Below, one piece after another: positions 1 through 7,763 of a DNA stretch of 29,613 nt; within the stretch, counting starts at the first letter, position 1; each line of letters begins with the position of its first letter. Source of the DNA: Clostridia bacterium (GTDB lineage Bacteria; Bacillota; Clostridia; Christensenellales; Aristaeellaceae). Both the position numbers and the translations under genes were made by a program. The notes under the pieces are model-generated. The model saw only the letters and a list, made by a program, of their open reading frames with translations. It was not told the origin of the DNA and ran no database searches. The stretch covers positions 1 through 29,613 of the forward strand of contig JAFUWR010000356.1 of NCBI GenBank assembly GCA_017471125.1, written 5' to 3'.

Positions 1-1173
<1,173 letters not shown>

Positions 1174-1188
1174 AGCTGTCTCCTACGG

Positions 1189-1222
1189 ATTATCCCCGGT
1201 CCCGTGCGGGACCGGGGATAAT
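1189..1222 (-). terminator. Perfect 15 bp hairpin between yloV and recG
   Basis: Positions 1189-1203 pair perfectly with 1208-1222 around a four-base loop. There is no clear U-tract on the minus strand, so this may be a partial terminator, an attenuator or an RNA-stability element that lowers recG expression relative to yloV. The structure is seen; the role is inferred. Confidence 0.45.
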
Positions 1223-1242
1223 AAAACAGATACGATCGTTAT

Positions 1243-2895
1243 TTATTCCACCGCGATCAGGTAGTAGTACAGCGGCTGGCCGCCGTGCTGCAGCTCCACG
1301 TCGCAGTCGGGGTAGGTCTCGGCGAGGGCGTCGCACAGCGCCTGGGCGTCGGCCTCCTGGACGTCCTGGCCGTAGTAGACGGTGATGAGGCCGGAATCCT
1401 CGGTGACCATATTGGCGGTGATGTCCATGCAGACCTGGGGCACATCCTGCCCGAGCACGTTGAGCTTGTTGTCCAGCATGCCCATGATGTCGCCCTCGTG
1501 GATCTCCTGCCCGTCGTAGTTGGTGTCGCGCACGGCGTAGGTGATGGACGCGGTGTGCACCAGCTCCGCGGCCTCCTTCATGGCGGCCTCGTTCTCCTCC
1601 GGCGACAGGGCCGGGTCGAAGGCCAGCGCGGCGGAGATGCCCATGGGCACGGACTTGGTGGGCAGCACGATGACGTTGCGCTCCGTCAGCTCCACGGCCT
1701 GCTGCGCGGCCAGGATGATGTTGGTGTTGTTGGGCAGTATGATGACGTTCCGGGCGTTGGTGGCGTCGCAGGCCTGGGCGAGGTCCTGTATGGACGGGTT
1801 CATGGTCTGGCCGCCGTCCACCACCTGGTCCACGTTCAGGTTCTTGAAGATGTCCACCAGCCCGTCGCCCAGCGCCACGGCCACGATGCCGTAGTCCTTC
1901 TGCTCCGCGGCCTTGGCGGCGGCCTCCTCGGCGGCCGCGGCCTCCCGGGCGCGCAGGCCCTCGAGCAGGTTCTCGATCTTGATGGAGTCCAGCTCGCCCA
2001 GCTCCAGGCCGTATTGCAGCGCCTGGCCAGGCTGGTTGGTGTGGACGTGGACCTTCACCACGTTCATGTCCGCCACCACCTGCACCCGCTCGCCGATGCG
2101 CTCCAGGCGGCGGCGCAGGCGCACCACGTCGGAATCCTTCATGTCCTCCCGGGGATGGGAGATGACGAACTCGGCGCAGTAGGCGAACTTATCGTCGATG
2201 TTCTCGTGGTCGTCCACGAACTCGCCGGGCATGCCGGGCTTGTCGCCCTCGGCCTCGGTCACGATGGCGTCCACCGGCTCGCCGGTCAGCGCCGCGTACA
2301 TGCCGCGGAGCACCACCATCAGGCCCATGCCGCCGGAGTCCACCACGCCCGCCTGCTTCAATACGGGCAGCATGTCGGGCGTGCGCTTCAGTATCGCGTC
2401 GCCGACGCTCAGCACCAGCCTGAACAGCTCGACGATGTCGTCCTGCTTGTCCCGTGCCTCCTCGGCCTCCTCCGCGATGACGCGGATGACCGTCAGGATC
2501 GTGCCCTCCTTGGGCTTCATGACCGCTTTGTAGGCGGTGTTCGCGCCCTGGCGGAGCATCGCGCCCAGCAGCGGCCCGTCGATCTCGTCGTGGCCCGCCG
2601 CGGCCTTGGAAAACCCGCGCAGGATCTGGCTCAATATGACGCCGGAATTGCCGCGCGCGCCGCGCAGTGCCCCGCGGGCCGCGGCGTTGGCCACGTCCGC
2701 TGCGCTGGTATAGGGCTTGGCGTTGATCTCCTTGATCGCGGACGTGATGGTCTGCGACATGTTGGTGCCGGTGTCGCCGTCCGGCACCGGGAAAACGTTC
2801 AGGGCATCCACCGCCTCCCGGTTGTTCACCAGCAGAGACGCACCGGAGGAGAACATCTCCTTCAGCATCATGCCGTCAATTTTCGCAATAGCCAT
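1243..2895 (-). CDS. yloV: DAK2 domain protein YloV / fatty-acid-kinase FakA-like
   Basis: A 550-residue member of the YloV/FakA family. In Staphylococcus the homologue phosphorylates fatty acids bound to FakB proteins, feeding exogenous fatty acids into phospholipid. The N-terminal DAK2 domain shows the nucleotide/Mg site NVFPVPDGDTGTNM at about residue 35 and further DAK2 motifs (GARGNSGVILSQ, DSGGMGLMVV). A middle domain and a C-terminal DegV/FakB-like domain follow. I start at 2895 (MAIAKIDG) rather than the upstream in-frame ATG at 2907, because GGAGG lies five bases ahead of it. It sits 27 bp after yloU. No FakB gene is visible, so the substrate is inferred from the family. No truncation is seen. 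Confidence 0.9.
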   Translation of the reverse strand: MAIAKIDGMMLKEMFSSGASLLVNNREAVDALNVFPVPDGDTGTNMSQTITSAIKEINAKPYTSAADVANAAARGALRGARGNSGVILSQILRGFSKAAAGHDEIDGPLLGAMLRQGANTAYKAVMKPKEGTILTVIRVIAEEAEEARDKQDDIVELFRLVLSVGDAILKRTPDMLPVLKQAGVVDSGGMGLMVVLRGMYAALTGEPVDAIVTEAEGDKPGMPGEFVDDHENIDDKFAYCAEFVISHPREDMKDSDVVRLRRRLERIGERVQVVADMNVVKVHVHTNQPGQALQYGLELGELDSIKIENLLEGLRAREAAAAEEAAAKAAEQKDYGIVAVALGDGLVDIFKNLNVDQVVDGGQTMNPSIQDLAQACDATNARNVIILPNNTNIILAAQQAVELTERNVIVLPTKSVPMGISAALAFDPALSPEENEAAMKEAAELVHTASITYAVRDTNYDGQEIHEGDIMGMLDNKLNVLGQDVPQVCMDITANMVTEDSGLITVYYGQDVQEADAQALCDALAETYPDCDVELQHGGQPLYYYLIAVE

Positions 2896-2922
2896 TTCAA
2901 CCTCCAAAAGCAGCGCCGTATA

Positions 2923-3273
2923 TCAGACTCTGATGTCCTCGACGCAGACATTGACGCGCCCCACCGGGATGCCGGTGAGATGCTCCACCTTGTACTTCAC
3001 GGTCTCGATGATGGCGGCGGCCACCGCGCTGATCGAAATGCCGTATTCCACGATGATGAAAAGGTCGATGTCCACCTTGTCCCCGGAGGCGCGGATCTTC
3101 ACGCCGCGGCCCAGGTTCTCCCTGCCCATCATCTGCACGATGCCGTCGGTGGAGCGCTTGGAGGCCATGCCCACGATGCCGTAGCAGTCCAGCGCCGCGT
3201 AACCCGCCACGCGCACGATCACATCGTCATTGACGGTAACTATGCCCAAATCGGTGTTGAATTTGCAATCCAT
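2923..3273 (-). CDS. yloU: Asp23/Gls24 family protein YloU
   Basis: A 116-residue Asp23/Gls24-family protein, a family of small cytoplasmic or membrane-associated proteins linked to cell-envelope stress in Firmicutes. The characteristic opening TDLGIVTVNDDVIVRVAGYA and the central GRENLGRGVKI-type segment are visible, ending in the beta-rich GRVNVCVEDIRV. The start at 3273 has GGAGG seven bases upstream. It is the first gene of the yloU-yloV-recG run and has its own promoter at 3335-3363. In Bacillus and relatives yloU is regularly paired with yloV, which supports both calls. The biochemical role of the family is not established. Confidence 0.9.
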   Translation of the reverse strand: MDCKFNTDLGIVTVNDDVIVRVAGYAALDCYGIVGMASKRSTDGIVQMMGRENLGRGVKIRASGDKVDIDLFIIVEYGISISAVAAAIIETVKYKVEHLTGIPVGRVNVCVEDIRV

Positions 3274-3334
3274 TATAATACCTCCTTTTCGTCAAAAAGG
3301 AATCAAGGGCAAATCATAGAATCTTCCATATAAC

Positions 3335-3363
3335 AGTATACCTTGTTTTTATTGATTATGCAA
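3335..3363 (-). promoter_or_regulatory. Sigma-A promoter for yloU-yloV-recG
   Basis: On the minus strand a -35 TTGCAT (3363-3358) and a -10 TATACT (3340-3335) are separated by exactly 17 bp, about 60 bp upstream of the yloU start, in an AT-rich pocket. Confidence 0.7.
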
Positions 3364-3443
3364 GTCAAAGGGCGCGATTCCGGGCGCGAATTTTATTATT
3401 TTTGGATATGGGAAGGTTATTTTTGCCCGACCCGGACCCGGGC

Positions 3444-3472
3444 TTGACGTTTTGCGCGGGTTCATGTAATAT
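3444..3472 (+). promoter_or_regulatory. Sigma-A promoter for the DUF3786 gene
   Basis: TTGACG (3444-3449) and TAATAT (3467-3472) are separated by 17 bp, 33 bp before the start codon. It diverges from the yloU promoter, with about 80 bp between the two -35 boxes. Confidence 0.7.
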
Positions 3473-3505
3473 AGGAGGGGAAACGCTCAACAAGGAGAAC
3501 GGAAC

Positions 3506-4132
3506 ATGCCAGTCATTGAGAACAACAAGGAAATGGTGCCCTTCGAGCACTACGCGGCGCTGTACGCCAAGCTGGACCCGGCGGAGGCGTCGGAGCGCTG
3601 CGGCGTGAGGTACGACCCGGTGACCCAGAGCTTCGGGATGCGGCTTCTGTACGTGGACTACGAGCTGACCTGGCCCGCGTTCAGCATCCGCTCAAAGGAT
3701 GAAACGGGCTTCGCGCTCAACAACCTGCCCGCCCAGATGCTGCTGATGCGCTACCTGCTGGAGGGCAAGAGGTCCGTCGGCACGGGCCAGTTCCTGCCCT
3801 ACCGGGAAATGCCCTGGGGCGAGGTCTACTTAAAGCCCTTCACGGGCCGCTGCCTGAACCGGGCGGCGTTCACCTTCGGCACGCGGCTCTCGGCCTTCGA
3901 GCGCGCGATGGAGGACAGCCCTGCCATCAAGCTCGGCAAGGGCGACGCCGCCTACCAGATCGAGGTCATGCCCGGCTACGACATACGCCTGATCGTCTGG
4001 GAGGGCGACGACGAGTTCCCGCCCAACAGTCAGATCCTCTTCTCCGACAACTTCCCCCAGGCGTTCTCCGCCGAGGACCGCACCGTGGTGGGGGACATCG
4101 TCATATCGGACATCAAGCGCAAAATGGCGTGA
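3506..4132 (+). CDS. DUF3786 domain-containing protein
   Basis: A 208-residue cytoplasmic protein without signal peptide or membrane segments. Its middle part (SFGMRLLYVDYELTWPAF, LPAQMLLMRYLLEGK, GRCLNRAAFTFG) and C-terminal strand-rich section (YQIEVMPGYDIRLIVWEG, ILFSDNFPQAFSAED) match what I recall of the DUF3786 family, which occurs in anaerobes and has no known function. Some DUF3786 proteins carry a cysteine-rich iron-sulfur domain; this copy has only two cysteines, so it is the domain alone. AAGGAG precedes the start. It is a single-gene unit with its own promoter and a hairpin at the stop codon. Family call fairly confident; function unknown. Confidence 0.75.
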   Translation: MPVIENNKEMVPFEHYAALYAKLDPAEASERCGVRYDPVTQSFGMRLLYVDYELTWPAFSIRSKDETGFALNNLPAQMLLMRYLLEGKRSVGTGQFLPYREMPWGEVYLKPFTGRCLNRAAFTFGTRLSAFERAMEDSPAIKLGKGDAAYQIEVMPGYDIRLIVWEGDDEFPPNSQILFSDNFPQAFSAEDRTVVGDIVISDIKRKMA

Positions 4133-4169
4133 AGAGAGCCGCTGTCGTTTCGCGACAGCGGCTCTCTTC
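4131..4169. terminator. 17 bp perfect hairpin shared by two convergent genes
   Basis: 4131-4147 pairs perfectly with 4153-4169. The stem overlaps the stop codons of both flanking convergent genes (TGA at 4130-4132 on + and at 4170-4168 on -). It probably terminates both transcripts, although neither side has a long U-tract. Confidence 0.55.
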
Positions 4170-4779
4170 ATCCGAGCGTCTCGTCGTAGATCTCCCCGAT
4201 CAGCGGCAGGCTGTCCTCCACGAAGTCCAGCACGTACTGCCGGGTGATGTACTTCACCGGGTCGTTCTTCGGGCAGGGCTGGGCGTAGTCCGCGACGATC
4301 TTCCGCCGCCATTCGGTGAATTCGTACCGGCCGAGCAGCGGGTGGTCGTCCGGAGCCTGGGCCTGGTCCAGCATGCCCATGATCTCGCGAAGCCGGGGGA
4401 CGGAATTGTACAGCTCGAAGTCGGTGACGAAGGTGTCGTTGTAGTAGATGTCGATGTCCAGCTTGCCGTCGGGCTTGATGAGCTGGGGCAGGCGCTTTAT
4501 GTACCGCTGCACCCATTGGCAGTCGGTCAGCACATGGACGCCGTAGCCCACGTCGAAGGCGCTGTGCCGCGCCCGCCAGTACGCCTCCACCGGCTCCCGG
4601 TGCAGCACCCGCCAGTTGTACAGGTGGATCTCGTCCTTGTGGGACTTGTCCCCCCGGTCGCGGATGTGGATGGCGTCCGGCGAGATCGCGCCCAGGTAGT
4701 AGTTCGGGTCGTCCTTGTATCGCGGATGGCCGTCCGCCCATCGGTCCGCCACCAGCAGGTGCACCATCGTCAGCGCCAT
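4168..4779 (-). CDS. Putative zinc-dependent phospholipase C-like hydrolase
   Basis: A 203-residue protein opening MALTMVHLLVADRWADGH. The spacing of metal-ligand-type residues (VHLLVA near the N-terminus, LGAISPDAIHIRDRGDKSH, DEIHLY, then GYGVHVLTDCQW) resembles the small zinc-dependent phospholipase C / S1-P1-like helical hydrolases common in Clostridia. There is no signal peptide, so a cytoplasmic role is likely and the lipid substrate is unproven. I start at 4779, preceded by GGGAGGG seven bases upstream, and not at the in-frame ATG at 4857, which lies upstream of a plausible promoter. It could also be a generic HD-like hydrolase; the family call rests on remembered motif spacing. Confidence 0.6.
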   Translation of the reverse strand: MALTMVHLLVADRWADGHPRYKDDPNYYLGAISPDAIHIRDRGDKSHKDEIHLYNWRVLHREPVEAYWRARHSAFDVGYGVHVLTDCQWVQRYIKRLPQLIKPDGKLDIDIYYNDTFVTDFELYNSVPRLREIMGMLDQAQAPDDHPLLGRYEFTEWRRKIVADYAQPCPKNDPVKYITRQYVLDFVEDSLPLIGEIYDETLG

Positions 4780-4810
4780 GCCCTCGCCCTCCCGTAAAAC
4801 ATCTGTATAC

Positions 4811-4819
4811 AGTATAACA
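4811..4819 (-). promoter_or_regulatory. Possible extended -10 promoter for the hydrolase gene
   Basis: The minus strand shows TGTTATACT, an extended -10 with a weak -35, about 35 bp ahead of the start at 4779. A TTGACA further upstream (4829-4824) is only 7 bp from this -10 and does not fit it. Confidence 0.35.
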
Positions 4820-4844
4820 CGCCTGTCAATCCACCCTGTTACCA

Positions 4845-4963
4845 CTCCCTCAGTCACGCTTTGCGTGACAGCTCCCTCTCTGAGGGAGCCTTTTGGAACG
4901 ACGATCGCCTTATAGGCTCCCTCTTTGAGGGAGCTGGCTGGCCGTCAGGCCAGACTGAGGGAG
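4845..4963. repeat. Inverted pair of REP-like palindromic elements
   Basis: Two copies of one palindromic module lie in opposite orientation: 4845-4890 and 4915-4963. Each has outer arms CTCCCTCAGTC and GAGGGAGCC and contains two small hairpins. The inner hairpin differs between copies (ACGCTTTGCGTGA against TGGCCTGACGGCCAG) but stays self-complementary. Such intergenic palindromes are common in GC-rich Clostridia. They carry no gene. Confidence 0.75.
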
Positions 4964-5019
4964 TTTACCAGGACGACCCTGAGCAGTAACAGACCTCGTG
5001 TAAAAAAAAGATTGCGGCC

Positions 5020-5048
5020 TTGACATTTCCACCCATACACGGTATAAT
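5020..5048 (+). promoter_or_regulatory. Consensus promoter of tRNA-Trp
   Basis: A perfect TTGACA (5020-5025) and TATAAT (5043-5048) with a 17 bp spacer, placing transcription start just before the tRNA at 5069. Confidence 0.9.
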
Positions 5049-5068
5049 ATATGCTGTTCGAGACACAT

Positions 5069-5139
5069 AGGGGCATGGTGTAATGGTAACACGTGGGTCT
5101 CCAAAACCTTTGTTGAGGGTTCGAATCCTTCTGCCCCTG
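5069..5139 (+). tRNA. trnW: tRNA-Trp (anticodon CCA)
   Basis: A 71 nt cloverleaf. The acceptor arm AGGGGCA (5069-5075) pairs with TGCCCCT (5132-5138), the D stem is GTGT/ACAC, and the anticodon loop CTCCAAA carries CCA at 5101-5103. The T arm is GAGGG-TTCGAAT-CCTTC. The discriminator is G and the 3' CCA is not encoded. The anticodon stem is imperfect at its base (T opposite T, one G-T). Firmicutes tRNA-Trp is nearly the same. It is transcribed alone, from a consensus promoter into a strong hairpin. Confidence 0.95.
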
Positions 5140-5143
5140 CTCT

Positions 5144-5182
5144 GAAATAACCGTGATTTGTCAAACAAATCACGGTTATTTC
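5144..5182 (+). terminator. Terminator of tRNA-Trp
   Basis: A perfect 17 bp stem, 5144-5160 with 5166-5182, with loop TCAAA and a U-rich 3' arm, starts four bases after the tRNA. Confidence 0.8.
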
Positions 5183-5831
5183 AATGAAGTCGCCCTTGCG
5201 GGCGAATGAAAAATGAAGACGCTGCGCTAATGAAGAAATGAGAACGGGGAAAACAGAGAAATGTGGGCGACTTTGCTTCATTAGGCGCAATGCGCCGTCT
5301 TAATTAAGCGCGAATACGCTGTCTTCATTTGGGCGAAGCCCGACTTCATTTGAATGAAGTCGCCCTTGCGGGCGGATGAAAAATGAAGACGCTGCGCTGA
5401 TGAAGAAATGAGGACGGGGAAAACAGAGAAATGTGGGCGACTTTGCTTCATTAGGCGCAACGTGCCGTCTTCATTAAGCGCGAAAGCGCTGACTTCATTC
5501 GGGCGAAGCCCGACTTCATTTGAATGAAGTCGCCCTTGCGGGCGGATGAAAAATGAAGTCGCTGCGCTAATGAAGAAATGAGGACGGGGAAAACGGAGAA
5601 ATGTGGGCGACTTTGCTTCATTAGGCGCAACGCGCCGTCTTAATTAAGCGCGAAAGCGCTGACTTCATTCGGGCGAAGCCCGTCTTCATTTGAATGAAGT
5701 CGCTGCGCTAATGAAGAAATGAGGACGGGGAAAACGGAGAAATGTGGGCGACTTTGCTTCATTAGGCGCAACGTGCCGTCGTAATTAAGCGCTAATGTGC
5801 TGTCTTCATTCGGGCGAAGCCCGTCTTCATT
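5183..5831. repeat. Tandem array of 170 bp hairpin-rich units (3 full, 1 shortened)
   Basis: Units start at 5183, 5353, 5523 and 5693 with an exact 170 bp period. The fourth lacks 29 bp between two short direct repeats (AATGAAGTCG), which looks like a slippage deletion. Each unit alternates the short motif AATGAAG(T/A)C or its reverse complement with GC-rich mini-hairpins such as GCCCTTGCGGGC, GGCGCAATGCGCC, AGCGCGAAAGCGCT and GGGCGAAGCCC. Differences between units tend to keep the stems paired (GCGCC to GTGCC, GCGCT to GTGCT with G-T pairs), so structure seems to be under selection. No open reading frame fits. The array lies between the tRNA terminator and the four-helix bundle gene. Confidence 0.9.
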
Positions 5832-5851
5832 AAAAACCGGGGTGATTTTTC

Positions 5852-6232
5852 ATGCGCAACGATGCGCTTTCGGTCCAATCCATGGATTTTGCCGTTTCGA
5901 TCATCGATCTGGTCAAAGCTTTGAAGGCAAAACGCGAATCTATTATATCCAATCAGATCGGCCGCTCCGGGACTTCCATCGGCGCAAATATCCGTGAAGC
6001 GCAGTACGCGCACAGCAAGGCGGACTTTATCGCCAAATTACAGATCGCACTCAAGGAAGCCAATGAGACAGGCTATTGGCTTGAGTTGTTGTTCAGAACG
6101 GGCTATCTGTCGGAACCAGACCATAAAGCGCTGGATTCCGCGTGTACGAGTATTAGGGTGATGCTGATCTCATCTATTAAAACCGCGAAGCAGAATGCGA
6201 AAAAGGATAATGATCTAAATCCCGGCGTATAG
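5852..6232 (+). CDS. Four-helix bundle protein (23S rRNA intervening-sequence family)
   Basis: A 126-residue all-helical protein of the family first seen encoded in intervening sequences of 23S rRNA genes and related to the Avd accessory protein of diversity-generating retroelements. The signature GTSIGANIREAQYA, then DFIAKLQIALKEANETGYWL, is clear at residues 45-80. These basic bundles form pentamers that bind nucleic acid; a cellular role is not established for free-standing copies. The start has GGGGTGA upstream, only about 10 bp after the last hairpin unit of the 170 bp array. No 23S fragment, template repeat or reverse transcriptase is visible nearby. Lower GC than its neighbours suggests acquisition with the array. 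Family call secure; function open. Confidence 0.85.
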   Translation: MRNDALSVQSMDFAVSIIDLVKALKAKRESIISNQIGRSGTSIGANIREAQYAHSKADFIAKLQIALKEANETGYWLELLFRTGYLSEPDHKALDSACTSIRVMLISSIKTAKQNAKKDNDLNPGV

Positions 6233-6336
6233 TGGATGAAAAACGGGTATCCCGCTGGACATGCCCTTGAGCGCGTTGTTCGCGCGCTATGAATCCGAAA
6301 CGAAATAGTCCTATTGTATAAAACCAAAGAGAAGCG

Positions 6337-6366
6337 AAAAAGGACCGGCATTTTTCTGCCGATCCT
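6337..6366 (-). terminator. Intrinsic terminator of the alcohol dehydrogenase gene
   Basis: On the minus strand a 10 bp stem (6366-6357 with 6350-6341, one G-T pair) is followed by TTTTT (6341-6337), 28 bp after the stop codon. Confidence 0.85.
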
Positions 6367-6393
6367 TTCGCGTCGTCCGGAGGTCGGGATGTC

Positions 6394-7569
6394 TCACACC
6401 ATCAGCCGATAGATGTTGGCGCAGTCGTCCTCGTTCAGGGTAGTGAAGCCGGAGATGCTGCCCTTGCGGCCGTTGCCGTTGCACAGGGAGTCCACGAGCT
6501 TCGGGATGTCCGCCTCCTTCGCGCCCAGCTCGGCGAAGTTCTTCGGCATGCCGATGGAGATGAAGAACCGGCGCAGGGCCTCGATGCCCGCCTTCGCGGT
6601 GACCTCGGGGTGGTCGAAGTCCATCTGACAGCCCCACACCCGCACGGCGACCTTGGCGAAGCGCGTCACGTCGTGGTTCATCACATAGGTGAAGTTGGCG
6701 GGCAGGGTGACGGCCAGCCCCGCGCCGTGGGCGCAGTCGTAGAGCGCGGACAGCTCGTGCTCGATGTCGTGGCTGGTCCAGTCCTGGGTGCGGCCCACGC
6801 CCACGGCGTTGTTGTGGGCCATCATGCCCGCCCACATGATGTTGGCGCGAGCCTCGTAGTTGTTGGGGTCCTCGATGACCCGCGGCCCCTCGTGGATCAT
6901 GGTCAGCAGCAGCGCCTCGATCAGCCGGTCGGTGACCTCGACCTCCTTCGTGTTGGTCAGGTAGCGCTCGTACAGGTGCGCCATGATGTCCGTGATGCCG
7001 CAGGCGGTCTGGTAGGGCGGCAGGGTCTGGGTCAGCGCCGGGTTGAGGATGGAGAACCTCGGCCGGATGGCGTCGCCCGTCGCGCCGCGCTTGTACATGC
7101 CGTCCTCGTTGGTGATGACGGAGTCCGGGCTGCCCTCGCTGCCCGCCGCGGCGATGGTCAGTATGGTGCCCACGGGCAGGGCCTTCTCGATGTACTTGCC
7201 GGAATAGAAGTCCCAGAAGTCGCCGTCGTACACCGTGCCCGCGGCGATGGCCTTGGAGGAGTCGATGGTGCTGCCGCCGCCCACGGCGAGTATGAAGTCC
7301 ACGCCCTCGCGCCGGCACAGGTCGATGCCCTCGTACACCAGGCCGCTGCGGGGGTTGGGCTTCACGCCGCCCAGCTCGATGAAGGGAATGCTTTCGGCAG
7401 TCAGCGACGCCTTCACCCGGTCGAGCAGGCCGGAGCGGACGACGCTGCCGCCGCCGTAGTGGATGAGTACCTTCGTCCCGCCGAAGCGCTTCACCAGCGC
7501 ACCGGCGTCACGCTCGCGGTCTCTGCCGAAGGCGAAATAGGTGGGGGAGTAGAAGTCGAAACTGTTCAT
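6394..7569 (-). CDS. Iron-containing alcohol dehydrogenase (YqhD/butanol dehydrogenase type)
   Basis: A 391-residue group III alcohol dehydrogenase, normally reducing aldehydes to alcohols with NAD(P)H in the cytoplasm during fermentation. It opens MNSFDFYSPTYFAFGRD and shows LIHYGGGSVVRSGLLDRV, the cofactor loop AVGGGSTIDSSKAIAAG and the metal-site region CGITDIMAHLYERY, with further ligand histidines in the HDIEHELSALYDCAHGAGLA segment. This matches the YqhD/BdhA branch over its full length. I start at 7569, where AGGAGG sits seven bases upstream; the longer frame to 7737 crosses the promoter. It is a single-gene unit with its own terminator. Exact substrate (butyraldehyde or others) cannot be read from sequence. 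Confidence 0.92.
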   Translation of the reverse strand: MNSFDFYSPTYFAFGRDRERDAGALVKRFGGTKVLIHYGGGSVVRSGLLDRVKASLTAESIPFIELGGVKPNPRSGLVYEGIDLCRREGVDFILAVGGGSTIDSSKAIAAGTVYDGDFWDFYSGKYIEKALPVGTILTIAAAGSEGSPDSVITNEDGMYKRGATGDAIRPRFSILNPALTQTLPPYQTACGITDIMAHLYERYLTNTKEVEVTDRLIEALLLTMIHEGPRVIEDPNNYEARANIMWAGMMAHNNAVGVGRTQDWTSHDIEHELSALYDCAHGAGLAVTLPANFTYVMNHDVTRFAKVAVRVWGCQMDFDHPEVTAKAGIEALRRFFISIGMPKNFAELGAKEADIPKLVDSLCNGNGRKGSISGFTTLNEDDCANIYRLMV

Positions 7570-7657
7570 GGATAGACCTCCTTCTGTCGCGTGGTCGTGG
7601 TCGTGTCCTTCTCCTTCAAACCCGGTCGAATTTGCCCGCGGTGGATCATTTCGGTCA

Positions 7658-7686
7658 TTGACAGAACGGCGCCGCGCAAGTACAAT
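7658..7686 (+). promoter_or_regulatory. Promoter of the ACT-MBL gene
   Basis: Perfect TTGACA (7658-7663), 17 bp spacer, TACAAT (7681-7686). Its -10 box overlaps the -10 box of the divergent alcohol dehydrogenase promoter. Confidence 0.8.
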
Positions 7687-7713
7687 TATACCAGACAAGC
7701 GGCGGGATGTAAA
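7685..7713 (-). promoter_or_regulatory. Promoter of the alcohol dehydrogenase gene
   Basis: On the minus strand TTTACA (7713-7708), 17 bp spacer, TATAAT (7690-7685) preceded by TGG. Two bases of the -10 are shared with the opposing promoter, so polymerase cannot occupy both. Confidence 0.8.
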
Positions 7714-7763
7714 TCCCTGTATCTGGGTAGGCATCATCGCCGCGGAGACCGGGAGGGTGTCCC

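Noticed and set aside
1285..3333. Long plus-strand frame opposite yloV and yloU
   Set aside because: A shadow of high-GC codon use: rich in His, Val, Leu and Gly repeats, with no domains and no ribosome binding site. The minus-strand genes are unmistakable.
3830..4741. 303-codon minus frame spanning the DUF3786 gene and the hydrolase
   Set aside because: It crosses a strong shared hairpin and overlaps two better-supported genes in other frames; no motif.
4910..5290. Minus-strand open frame across the tRNA with GAEGFEPSTKVLETHVLPLHH-like sequence
   Set aside because: This is the antisense translation of tRNA-Trp, a well-known spurious protein in databases; the region is fully explained by the tRNA and its terminator.
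5183..5831. CRISPR array
   Set aside because: Units are 170 bp and nearly identical throughout, with no variable spacers and no cas genes.
5852..6232. Avd of a diversity-generating retroelement
   Set aside because: No reverse transcriptase, template repeat or variable gene is in reach; only the shared four-helix fold remains.
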